A DNA stretch of 64,000 bases from assembly GCF_000024785.1 (NCBI RefSeq), contig NC_013441.1:124001-188000 (forward strand), read 5' to 3'. The notes beneath the pieces were generated by a model that saw nothing but the letters and a program-made list of their open reading frames with translations, searched no databases and was not told where the DNA came from. Origin of the DNA: Gordonia bronchialis DSM 43247. GTDB taxonomy: Bacteria; Actinomycetota; Actinomycetes; Mycobacteriales; Mycobacteriaceae. The translations under genes and the position numbers were made by a program. Positions 39,740 to 47,401 of the stretch are shown piece by piece. The first letter of the stretch is position 1. The number at the start of each line of letters is the position of its first letter.

Positions 39740-41479
39740 GTGCCTGCAGTGGTGTTGGCGCCGCGTGATCTCGCCGGATGCGAGCACCGGCTGGCGCTTG
39801 ACTTCGCACATCCGGAGCTGGTCCGTGACCGGCCCGACACGCCCGGCGTGTCCCGCCGTAAGGAGGCCGCCGCGGCACACCGCGCCCGGGTGCGCGAGTT
39901 GCTGCGGGGTATCCACAGCGACCAGCCCGAGAGCTTCGTCGTCGTCGATGCCGCGGACAGTGCGACGCGTGCCCGCCAGACGATGCAGGCCTGCGCGGAT
40001 GGTGCGCGCTGGATCTGGAATGCGACCCTGCCCCTCGACGCCGAACACGGGCGGCGTGGCCACGCCGAACTCCTCATCGCCCACGGCGACGGCTACGTCC
40101 CGGTCATCGTCGTCAACCACCGAACCACCCAACCGGCCAAAAAGCTGCCACGCGAAGCGGATGCGCGCCCGACGACGGTGGTAACCAGTCCGCTCTGGGC
40201 GTGGGCTCCCGGTCCCGATCCGCACCGCACCATCCGGCCGAACAGGCGCGACTCGCTGCGGCTGGCGCATCTGACCGCGATGCTCGTCGAACTGGGCCTG
40301 GCGGTGGGCCCCGACGCCGACGACCTGGTGGGTGGCGTGATCGGGATGGATGCCGACTGCATCGTCGTGTTGGCCGTCGGGCCGATCCTCGACGACTACG
40401 CACAGGTCGCAGAACGACGCAAACAGATTGCGGCGCAACGGATAGCCACCGTCCCGCGACGGGTGTCCGAATGCCGGTCGTGTCTGTGGTGGGCACGGTG
40501 CGGGCCGGAACTCGCCGAGCGGCGTGACGTGAGCCTGGTGGCGTCGGGCAACCAGGGCCAGGCGCTGGTGGCGGCGGGGATCACCACCATCGATCAGCTT
40601 GCCCGGCACGACGGTCCGGTCCCCGATGGTTGGCCGGGCAGCGCGCGATTCGACGACGCGATCGTGAATGCCGTTGCGTGGCTGGGGTACATCCCGCTGG
40701 TACGTCGCGTCGATCGCCCGGAGGTCAGCCGCGCCGACGTTGAGATCGACGTGGACATGGAGAGTTTCGGCGAGGACGGAGCTTACCTCTGGGGAACGTT
40801 GCTCACCGACAACACCGATCCCGACCGCCCGGTGATATACCGTCCCTTCGTCACCTGGGACCCGCTGCCCACTCGCGATGAGGCACGGTCCTTCGCCGAG
40901 TTCTGGCACTGGCTCACCGCCGAACGTGCCGCTGCCCACGCGGCGGGGAAAACCTTTGCGGCCTACTGCTATTCCGAACAGGCCGAGAACCGGTGGCTGC
41001 TCGGCTCGGCGGACAGATTCGCCGGTGAACCAGGCATCCCGGACCGGGCCGCGGTGGAGGCGTTCATCGCCTCACCGGAATGGGTGGACATCTACGCCGC
41101 TGTTGGGCGGAACTTCATCTGCCCCAACGGAAAAGGACTCAAGAAGGTCGCCCCGGTTGCCGGCTTCACCTGGCGCGACGACGACGCCGGCGGTGAGGCG
41201 TCGATGGAATGGTACAGCGCGGCAGTCGGTCTCGGCGGTGCGGCGGTGGACACATCGCAACGCACCCGGCTGCTCGAGTACAACGAGGACGACGTCCGGG
41301 CCACCAAGGTGTTGCGCGAGTGGATCACCGAAGCGGCGGCCGACGAGGTCCCGCACGAGCGCGATCTGCTGGCATCGGGCGGCCATCGCGGCGGGGAGCC
41401 GACTGACCGGTCAGGAGCGCATGTTGCGCAAGGCGTCGAGGAAGGAGCCGCTGCCGAGCAGCGCGATCGCGCCCAGTAG
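39740..41479 (+). CDS. TM0106-family RecB-like nuclease
   Basis: 579 residues, GTG start. N-terminal RecB-type region with CEHRLALDFAHPEL, GHAELLIAHGDGYVPVIVVNHR and SECRSCLWWARCGPEL (cysteine pair as in iron-sulfur PD-(D/E)XK nucleases), C-terminal RNase H-like domain with VEIDVDMESFGEDGAYLWGTLL (DEDD-type acidic start) and ENRWLLGSADRF. Probably a DNA-repair or nucleic-acid processing exonuclease. The last 68 bp overlap the convergent repeat-protein gene. Confidence 0.87.
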   Translation: MPAVVLAPRDLAGCEHRLALDFAHPELVRDRPDTPGVSRRKEAAAAHRARVRELLRGIHSDQPESFVVVDAADSATRARQTMQACADGARWIWNATLPLDAEHGRRGHAELLIAHGDGYVPVIVVNHRTTQPAKKLPREADARPTTVVTSPLWAWAPGPDPHRTIRPNRRDSLRLAHLTAMLVELGLAVGPDADDLVGGVIGMDADCIVVLAVGPILDDYAQVAERRKQIAAQRIATVPRRVSECRSCLWWARCGPELAERRDVSLVASGNQGQALVAAGITTIDQLARHDGPVPDGWPGSARFDDAIVNAVAWLGYIPLVRRVDRPEVSRADVEIDVDMESFGEDGAYLWGTLLTDNTDPDRPVIYRPFVTWDPLPTRDEARSFAEFWHWLTAERAAAHAAGKTFAAYCYSEQAENRWLLGSADRFAGEPGIPDRAAVEAFIASPEWVDIYAAVGRNFICPNGKGLKKVAPVAGFTWRDDDAGGEASMEWYSAAVGLGGAAVDTSQRTRLLEYNEDDVRATKVLREWITEAAADEVPHERDLLASGGHRGGEPTDRSGAHVAQGVEEGAAAEQRDRAQ

Positions 41480-42460
41480 GAGCAGGGCACCCGGCGCGAT
41501 CCCGATGAGGAAGCGACGCATGCCCGCCAAACTGATCGACGTGCTGTGGGTATCCGGCGCCAGCGGCGTGGCGACATCGGCGGCCACGTGCGCGGGTGCG
41601 GTGGTTCCTCGGGCCTGCGGGACCTGAGCCGTGGTCGGGGTGGCGGCGGGTCGGGGTGTGCCGGCCCGGGGGAGGGTCGGTCCTCTCGTGCCGGCACCCG
41701 GAACCGGGCCGGGTGCCACGCCGGCGGGCCCACCGGGGTTACCGCCGCTCGGCGGGGCGACCGTGGGGACCGGCGCCGACGCCGAATCACGGTGGGTGCC
41801 GGTGCTGCGCGAGCCGTCGCTGCTGCCCTGGGTGGTCGTGGTCGTGGTGGTGGGCGGCGTCACCCGCGGTTTGTAGGTGAAGCCACCGCCGGGGCGGCGC
41901 GTGGTCGAGGACTCCGTCGTCGGGTCGGTGGTGGGTGTTTGCGTCGTCGGATCAGTGGACTCGTCCGGGTCCGTGGTGCCGGTGGGGTGCCCGTGCCCGT
42001 GCCCATTGCCGTGACCATTGCCGTGACCATGCCCGTTGCCGTGACCATGCCCGCCACCCCAGTGACCGCCACCGTTGGTGCCGGAGTCGTTGGTGCCGGA
42101 GCCGTTGGTGCCGGAGTCGTTGGTGCCGGAGCCGTTGGTGCCGGAGCCGTTGGTGCCGGAGCCGTTGGTACCCGAGCCGTCGGTGCCGGAATCGTTGTCA
42201 TCGGAGTTGTTCGTACCGGAGTTGTTCGTACCGGACCCGGTGTCGGTGTCATCGTCGGTGCCACCGGCTCCGTCGTGACCGTCACCGCTCTGGTGGCTCT
42301 CACCACTGCCTGAACCGGAGCCGCCGTCACCGCCGGATGGGGTGGACGCACCGATCCCGGCGGTGAGCGAGATGGCCAGCAAGGCCAGGACCGCCACGAC
42401 GGCCGCGGTGACCCGCGAGCGCACGCGGGGACGCCGCGGCGCTGGTGCGCGGTGCTTCAT
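41411..42460 (-). CDS. Gly/Asn/Ser/His-repeat surface protein
   Basis: 349 residues from ATG 42460. Basic n-region (KHRAPAPRRPRVRSR), hydrophobic core AAVVAVLALLAISLTAGIG as signal anchor, then low complexity: Asp/Gly/Ser stretch, (S/D)GTN(G/D) repeats, a His/Gly/Asn run (HGHGNGHGHGNGHGNG), Thr/Pro-rich linker, and a C-terminal TM (FLIGIAPGALLLLGAIALLG) with a short tail. Two anchors bracketing an extracellular disordered domain. The His run could bind metal (inference). The DNA repeats make it likely to vary in length between strains. Family unknown. Confidence 0.68.
   Translation of the reverse strand: MKHRAPAPRRPRVRSRVTAAVVAVLALLAISLTAGIGASTPSGGDGGSGSGSGESHQSGDGHDGAGGTDDDTDTGSGTNNSGTNNSDDNDSGTDGSGTNGSGTNGSGTNGSGTNDSGTNGSGTNDSGTNGGGHWGGGHGHGNGHGHGNGHGNGHGHGHPTGTTDPDESTDPTTQTPTTDPTTESSTTRRPGGGFTYKPRVTPPTTTTTTTQGSSDGSRSTGTHRDSASAPVPTVAPPSGGNPGGPAGVAPGPVPGAGTRGPTLPRAGTPRPAATPTTAQVPQARGTTAPAHVAADVATPLAPDTHSTSISLAGMRRFLIGIAPGALLLLGAIALLGSGSFLDALRNMRS
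42074..42193. repeat. Eight tandem 15-bp repeats inside the surface-protein gene
   Basis: Units of GTTGGTGCCGGAG(C/T)C at 42074, 42089, 42104, 42119, 42134, 42149, 42164 and 42179 (the last two degenerate), each encoding five residues on the minus strand. In-frame length change would add or remove repeats without a frameshift. Confidence 0.8.
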
Positions 42461-42689
42461 TGGCCCCTCCGGAGTACCGTCGTGGTGAAAGGTTGTTGCC
42501 CCGTGTTCATGTTCTCGTACCCGATCGTTGGTCGAATCGCGATCGTGCCGCAATGGGCAACCCCCAAAAGTGTGAACAACGCCACACCGCTCATCGTTAC
42601 ACCATTGACACAGGTGACACGCATCGGTCCTTTGCGTCGGGTACGTTCTGATCGTAACCAGCGTTGCAATCGCGCTGCACTGGGGGCTT

Positions 42690-42720
42690 TAATTTTTGCA
42701 AATTCAAATTCTGGGTTTTG
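42690..42720. promoter_or_regulatory. A/T-rich island upstream of the EspR-like gene
   Basis: TTAATTTTTGCAAATTCAAA is strikingly A/T-rich in ~67% GC DNA and contains the inverted arms AATTT...AAATT. It lies 40-70 bp before the espR-like start, within a 300-bp divergent region. EspR family proteins bind A/T-rich promoters including their own, so autoregulation is inferred. Confidence 0.4.
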
Positions 42721-42758
42721 AGAATGCTGTCATGACTGCAGGAGGGACGGAGAACCCG

Positions 42759-43349
42759 ATGGGCGACACCGGCCATACCGACGGCGATCGGATTTCGTCG
42801 CACAACATGGCGAGCGGGTCGGGGGCGAGCACGGATACACCGAGCGGCCCGAGCAGTAACGTCGACCCGGGCCTGTTCGCCCGTCGTCTCGAGGAACTGT
42901 TCCGCACCGTGCCCGGACCGAACGGGCGGGCCTACAGTGCCAAGGCGATCGCGCAGCGATCCACCGAGCGCGGTTTCCGGCTCGGCGAGTCCTACCTCAG
43001 CCAGCTGCGGTCGGGGAAGGCCAAGTCGCCGTCCTTCCGCACTGTCGAGGGAATCGCGGCGGCGTTCGGCGTCGACGTGCACTACTTCCTCGAGGATCGC
43101 GCCGCACAGCGCACCCGCGACGAGATCGACCTCATGCGTCTGCAGGCCGACACCGACGTGCAGCTCGCCGCCTTCCGCCTCGCCGGACTGTCCAGTGACT
43201 CGGTCACCGTCGTCAACGAACTGATCAAGGTGCTGCGCGAACAGCAGGGCCTGCCCAAGGACCCGCCGGACGTCATCGCTGCGGGACTGACCGACGACTC
43301 GCCGACCGACTCACGGTTGCGCGTGGTGGGAGAGTCTCGCGAGGACTGA
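42759..43349 (+). CDS. EspR-like XRE nucleoid regulator
   Basis: 196 residues from ATG 42759 (ACGGAG 6 bp upstream; an ATG at 42732 is also possible). After a disordered N-terminus, the HTH domain (residues ~50-110) reads AIAQRSTERGFRLGESYLSQLRSGKAKSPSFRTVEGIAAAFGV, with SYLSQLRSG identical to the EspR motif. EspR (Rv3849) is a dimeric nucleoid-associated regulator of ESX-1 and lipid genes. This protein is ~60 residues longer at both ends. It lies two genes from the Rv3850-like gene, matching the mycobacterial order. Confidence 0.82.
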   Translation: MGDTGHTDGDRISSHNMASGSGASTDTPSGPSSNVDPGLFARRLEELFRTVPGPNGRAYSAKAIAQRSTERGFRLGESYLSQLRSGKAKSPSFRTVEGIAAAFGVDVHYFLEDRAAQRTRDEIDLMRLQADTDVQLAAFRLAGLSSDSVTVVNELIKVLREQQGLPKDPPDVIAAGLTDDSPTDSRLRVVGESRED

Positions 43350-43380
43350 CCTCGTGAGGTGACCCTGGGGGAACCACGCA

Positions 43381-43893
43381 ATGCGTCGAAGCAAAGGGGC
43401 GCTGCGCGCGCTGTGCCGAACCACGTTGAAGGGGCTTGATCTCGATCTCCCCCTCGACGTCACTCAACTCTGTGACCGCTACGGCGCGCAGCGCGGACGG
43501 CCTATCCGGCTCGTCGCACATCCGCTGCCGGTCGGCGCGCCCAACGGCATCTGGCTCGCCGCCTCCGACGCCGACTACTTCTTTCATCAAGCCAACACCT
43601 CACGTCTGCATCGCGATCAGATCGTCATCCACGAATTCGGCCATCTCATCGCCGGTCACCAGGTCCTCGGCGAACTGTCGGCGCTCACCGCCGGCGGACC
43701 CACCCGCGACGAATCCGAGGCGGCACTGCGTCGTACCTGCTACTCCGACGATCGGGAGTGGGAGGCCGAGATGCTCGCCTCGATGATCCTGACCTGGGCG
43801 ACCGATGCCCGAACCGCCGTCGGGTCCACGGCCGAACACGAGGGTCTGCGGGGGTTGCAGAAGCTGCTCGGCGGCCATCGGGGATGGTTGTAG
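43381..43893 (+). CDS. ImmA/IrrE metallopeptidase
   Basis: 170 residues; ATG 43381. Zn-protease motif H84-EFGH-88 (VIHEFGHLIAGH), with an upstream RLVAHPLPVGAPNG region and a Trp-Glu (REWEAEMLA) third-ligand segment downstream. ImmA/IrrE proteases cleave cognate XRE repressors after a stress signal, and here the gene is 31 bp after one. Its stop overlaps the following membrane gene by 10 bp. Functional target is inferred to be the EspR-like protein. Confidence 0.9.
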   Translation: MRRSKGALRALCRTTLKGLDLDLPLDVTQLCDRYGAQRGRPIRLVAHPLPVGAPNGIWLAASDADYFFHQANTSRLHRDQIVIHEFGHLIAGHQVLGELSALTAGGPTRDESEAALRRTCYSDDREWEAEMLASMILTWATDARTAVGSTAEHEGLRGLQKLLGGHRGWL

Positions 43894-45005
43894 GTGTGAG
43901 TGTCGGTATCGGGATCGTCAACGCGATCGCCCTCGTGGTCTTCGCGGTGGCCCTGTGCTGGCGGCTCGACCAGATCCGCCGGAACGGGTGGGGGTTGCAG
44001 CCGCTGGCGATGACAGTGGCCATCGCGGCGCTGACCTTGGCATTTGTCATGTCGGACTCGTCGGTGACCAATGCGCTCGACGCCGCCCTGTTCACCGGCG
44101 CCTCCCGCGTGGTGTTCTATGCGCTGCTCGCGGTAGGGGTGGCCGCGCTGGTCGTCGTGTTCTTCTTCCCGGGTCAGGTGTCGCGGGAGCGGCGCGCCGG
44201 GCTCGAGGCGCTGCCGCTCGTCGTGGCGCTGATCGGACTGCAGGTCACGATGCTGGTGATACCCGTCGAGATCCGGACCGCGTCGATCACCGAATGGACC
44301 GCGCGCAACTGGAGTTTCGCGCTGTTCTTCCTGATCGCGAGCGGGTATCTCGCCTACGGATTCATCGCCTGCGTCCGCAACGTCCGACGGTTCTACCGCA
44401 CTGCGAGCGGCTACCTGCGGATGTCGCTGGGACTGCTCGTGCTGGGTCTCGGGCTACTGGCTCTGGGATCGATCGCACAGATCGTTTTCGTCGTGGGATC
44501 GGCGGGTGATGTGCTGCGCGCACCGTGGTTGCTGACCGCGAGCCGCGTCCTCGCAGTCGCCGGCGTGGTCGCGTTTCTGGTGGGGATCAGCTACCCGATG
44601 ATCTACGCGCGCTACCAGTCGTTGACGGCCAACCGTCGGCGCCGACGCGTCGACGAGGAGCTGCAGCCACTGTGGAAACTGGTCACCGAGGCGGTCCCCG
44701 AGGTGGTGCTCCCCGAGGCGGGAGCACTCACCCCGACCATCCGTCTGCATCGTCGCGTGGTCGAGACCCGCGACGCGCTGACCCAGATAAGTCCCTGTCT
44801 CCCAGTGGTATTCGAGTACGCAGAGCCGGCCGTGCAGGCGCGGTTGCTGCGCGTCGCGGTCGACGAGTACACCTCTGCCAACCGGGTCAGCGGCGAGGTC
44901 CGTGACGTCCTGCCCGACGAGGGGGACGGACTCGACGACGACGCCGCACCACTGGTGGCGCTGTCCCGCGCGTTGCGTGAGGAGACGCTGGGTCTGGCTA
45001 GCTAG
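43884..45005 (+). CDS. Seven-TM membrane protein, MAB_1171c family (DUF6545-like C-terminus)
   Basis: 373 residues from ATG 43884 (or GTG 43896). Seven hydrophobic helices span about residues 5-245, then a soluble domain LQPLWKLVTEAVPEVVLPE / RLHRRVVETRDALTQISPCL fits DUF6545. The combination of an ImmA/IrrE peptidase gene and this membrane family recurs in actinobacteria, but its function is unknown (putative transporter or sensor). Ends convergent with the SDR gene, 4-bp overlap. Confidence 0.78.
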   Translation: MVVGVSVGIGIVNAIALVVFAVALCWRLDQIRRNGWGLQPLAMTVAIAALTLAFVMSDSSVTNALDAALFTGASRVVFYALLAVGVAALVVVFFFPGQVSRERRAGLEALPLVVALIGLQVTMLVIPVEIRTASITEWTARNWSFALFFLIASGYLAYGFIACVRNVRRFYRTASGYLRMSLGLLVLGLGLLALGSIAQIVFVVGSAGDVLRAPWLLTASRVLAVAGVVAFLVGISYPMIYARYQSLTANRRRRRVDEELQPLWKLVTEAVPEVVLPEAGALTPTIRLHRRVVETRDALTQISPCLPVVFEYAEPAVQARLLRVAVDEYTSANRVSGEVRDVLPDEGDGLDDDAAPLVALSRALREETLGLAS

Positions 45006-45763
45006 CGCGGCGCCATGCGGATGGCGCCGTCCATGCGGATCGTCTCCCCGTTGAGATAGTTGTGCGCGACGATGAACTCCGCGAGCTGGGCATACTCGTC
45101 GGGCTCGCCGAGGCGCTGCGGGAACGGGATGGCCTCGGCCAGCGTCTTCTGGAACTCGGGGGTGACGCCGGCGAGCATCGGGGTACTGATGGTGCCGGGT
45201 GCGATGGTGCACACCCGGATTCCGAGGCGGGCGAGGTCGCGCGCGGCCGAGATCGTCATGGCGTGCACGCCACCCTTGGACGCGGCGTAGGCGATCTGAC
45301 CGATCTGTCCCTCGAAGGCCGCGACCGAGGCGGTGTTGATGATGACGCCGCGCTGTCCGTCGCCGTCGATCGTCGACTCCTCCTGCATGCGGTTGGCGGC
45401 CAGGCGCATGACGTTGAAGGTGCCCACCAGGTTGATGTTGATGACCTTCTGGAAGAGATCGAGTTCGTGGGGGCCCTTCTTGCCCAGGATGCGGGCGGCC
45501 CAGCCGACGCCGGCGCAGTTGACCGCGACCCGCAGCGGGGCGCCGGATTCGGCAATCGTGTCGATCGCGGCCTGGACCTCCGACTCGCTGGTGACGTCGG
45601 CGGGGATCAGGGTGACGCCGTCGACCGGTGCCGCCTTGTCGATGGAGGCCTGCAGGTCGAGTCCGAAGACCTGGGCGCCGCTCGCGGCGAAGCGTCGAGC
45701 GGTGGCGGCACCGAGGCCGGAGGCGCCACCGGTGACCAAGACAGATGAGCCGGATACGTCCAT
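45002..45763 (-). CDS. SDR oxidoreductase, 3-hydroxyacyl-CoA dehydrogenase-like
   Basis: 253 residues. Rossmann TGGASGLGAAT, NCAGVGWA, active-site Ser in IINTASVAAFEGQ and YAASKGG (Tyr-x3-Lys). C-terminal IRVCTIAPGTISTPML matches type-2 3-hydroxyacyl-CoA dehydrogenases (HSD17B10-like), so beta-oxidation of fatty or branched acyl-CoA is likely. Start 45763 has CGAAAGG about 10 bp upstream. Confidence 0.88.
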   Translation of the reverse strand: MDVSGSSVLVTGGASGLGAATARRFAASGAQVFGLDLQASIDKAAPVDGVTLIPADVTSESEVQAAIDTIAESGAPLRVAVNCAGVGWAARILGKKGPHELDLFQKVININLVGTFNVMRLAANRMQEESTIDGDGQRGVIINTASVAAFEGQIGQIAYAASKGGVHAMTISAARDLARLGIRVCTIAPGTISTPMLAGVTPEFQKTLAEAIPFPQRLGEPDEYAQLAEFIVAHNYLNGETIRMDGAIRMAPR

Positions 45764-45869
45764 GGGGATTCGTGACCTTTCGAGAAGGGGAAACGGTCGG
45801 CCGGAACGGGGCTCGGCCTGGCCTCACCCTAGACAATCGGTCCTATGCGACCGGAACGAACCCCCCGAA

Positions 45870-46586
45870 TTACCGAGCGATCGGTCGGGGATCGTCGGTG
45901 TCGGTGTGCTCGGCGTGCTCGGCGGCTGTCCGGTGAACACGCCAGACATACACCGAGCCGAGTCCGGTGATCAGCACCGCAGCGCTGATGGTTGCGACGA
46001 CGGTCGGCATCGTCGAACCCACCAGACCCTCGGCTAGCAACCACGCGGCGAACCCGAAGAACAAGACGGCCGCGCCGATCGCGATGGTGCGTTCGGGCAG
46101 GTGCTTGCCCAGGAGTGCGCCGATCGCGATGGCCAGGGCGTCGGCGGCGACCATGCCCAGCGTCGATCCGATCCACACCCCGAGCCAGTTGTGCCCGGTG
46201 GACAGCGTGATGGTCGCGAGCATGGTCTTGTCGCCGAGCTCGGCGAGGAAGAATGCGGACATCACCGCGAAGAACACCGACGCGCCCACCCGGTTGGCCT
46301 TGGTGGACTCGTCGTCGTCGAGCCGGTCGCCGCGCAGCGTCCACAACCCGAAGATGAGCATCGCCAGGCCGGCGAAGATCGACATCAGGTTGGCCGGGAT
46401 GGACAGGCCGAGGAAATGTCCGAAGAAGACCGACACCGCGTGCACCGCGGTGGTGGCGACGGTGATCGCGCCCAGCACCACCCACCAGCGGTAGCGCAGG
46501 GCATAGGTCATGGCCATCAGCTGTGACTTGTCGCCGAGCTCGGCGACAAAGATCACGCCGAAACTCAGCAGCAGGGCAGCAATCAC
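45870..46586 (-). CDS. TMEM165/GDT1 family manganese exporter
   Basis: 238 residues from GTG 46586, where the first TM helix begins at once; GTG at 46634 would add 16 residues. Two copies of the E-x-G-D-(K/R) signature, VAELGDKSQL (16-20) and LAELGDKTML, each in a three-TM half, make it a UPF0016/GDT1 member, which export Mn2+ or Ca2+. The C-terminus ends in a His/Asp tail (AEHAEHTDTDD). It could balance manganese for the nearby SodA. Confidence 0.87.
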   Translation of the reverse strand: MIAALLLSFGVIFVAELGDKSQLMAMTYALRYRWWVVLGAITVATTAVHAVSVFFGHFLGLSIPANLMSIFAGLAMLIFGLWTLRGDRLDDDESTKANRVGASVFFAVMSAFFLAELGDKTMLATITLSTGHNWLGVWIGSTLGMVAADALAIAIGALLGKHLPERTIAIGAAVLFFGFAAWLLAEGLVGSTMPTVVATISAAVLITGLGSVYVWRVHRTAAEHAEHTDTDDPRPIAR

Positions 46587-46590
46587 CCAA

Positions 46591-46613
46591 GCAACGTTAG
46601 AGACTCTCGTTGC
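46591..46613. promoter_or_regulatory. Inverted repeat just upstream of the GDT1 start
   Basis: GCAACG arms (46591-46596 and 46608-46613) surround an inner AGAG-A-CTCT; the 23-bp site ends 5 bp before the preferred start. Possible operator for a metal-responsive regulator; if the longer start is used, it would be coding instead. Confidence 0.3.
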
Positions 46614-46704
46614 GTGGCGCAACAGATCGCGCACCCGTATTCATGCAGGTAGGAGGCACAAAAAGGAGAGTTTGGGTACCCTCAAAACAGGGTTGGGAAA
46701 CCAC

Positions 46705-47226
46705 CTATGCGGCCAGCAGCATGGCCAGCACAGCGGTGTCCGGGTCGGCATTGGGATCGATACCGATCTGATTGCGCAGGTTGACCACGGTGCCGTCGGC
46801 CTCCGCCTCGGCCCACCCGGCCCGGTGCTCGAGCCCGAGTTCGGGCAGACCGGGCAGCAGCACACAGCCCGACGCGACGTCGGAGCACTCCGGCAGCGAC
46901 GGCCTCGTCCGGGACGGCGGATGCAGCATGAACAGGGCCGGCGGGTTGGTCAGGAACCGACCGGCTTCGACGAAGCTGTCGTCGACGACGTTGCCGACCG
47001 CGACCATCATGCCGACGGCGTCGCGCTCCGCGTCATCGGGACGATCCTCGACGACCCCGAAGATCGTTGTCGTCGGCAGAAACCCGGGCCGGCACGCGAT
47101 CCGCACCGACGCGACGAGTGTCTGTGTCCACTCGAGCGTCGACTCCGGCCACCGGCCGGAGATGAGAATGCCGCCCAATTCACCCTCGTGATTGAACGGG
47201 GTGAGGCCGATCGGAATCGATTGCAT
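46705..47226 (-). CDS. Conserved hypothetical protein, 173 aa
   Basis: From ATG 47226 with GGGAGGG 7 bp before. No signal peptide or TM. Strands such as LGGILISGRWPESTLEWTQTLVASVR, TTTIFGVVEDRPDDAERDAVGMM and a C-terminal LLPGLPELGLEHRAG suggest a compact alpha/beta protein of 100+ residues. I do not recognise the family. The much longer antisense-side frame is ignored. Confidence 0.65.
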   Translation of the reverse strand: MQSIPIGLTPFNHEGELGGILISGRWPESTLEWTQTLVASVRIACRPGFLPTTTIFGVVEDRPDDAERDAVGMMVAVGNVVDDSFVEAGRFLTNPPALFMLHPPSRTRPSLPECSDVASGCVLLPGLPELGLEHRAGWAEAEADGTVVNLRNQIGIDPNADPDTAVLAMLLAA

Positions 47227-47401
47227 CAGCTGCCCTCCCTCGGGGACCACCGGCGCGAACACCGGTGTGAAAAAATATGCTCCCGGCCGGTGGCGTGGAC
47301 AACCCGAAACACCGTGTTGTGACGGTTCATTTACATGACGTAACCGATCGGGCAGACGACGCGACGACCGATCCGACGGACCGACCAGGCACACTGGTTT
47401 C

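Noticed and set aside
46614..46704. A possible manganese riboswitch (yybP-ykoY) before the GDT1 gene
   Set aside because: I could not align the conserved loops of that motif; only a short palindrome and GGGTACCC were seen.
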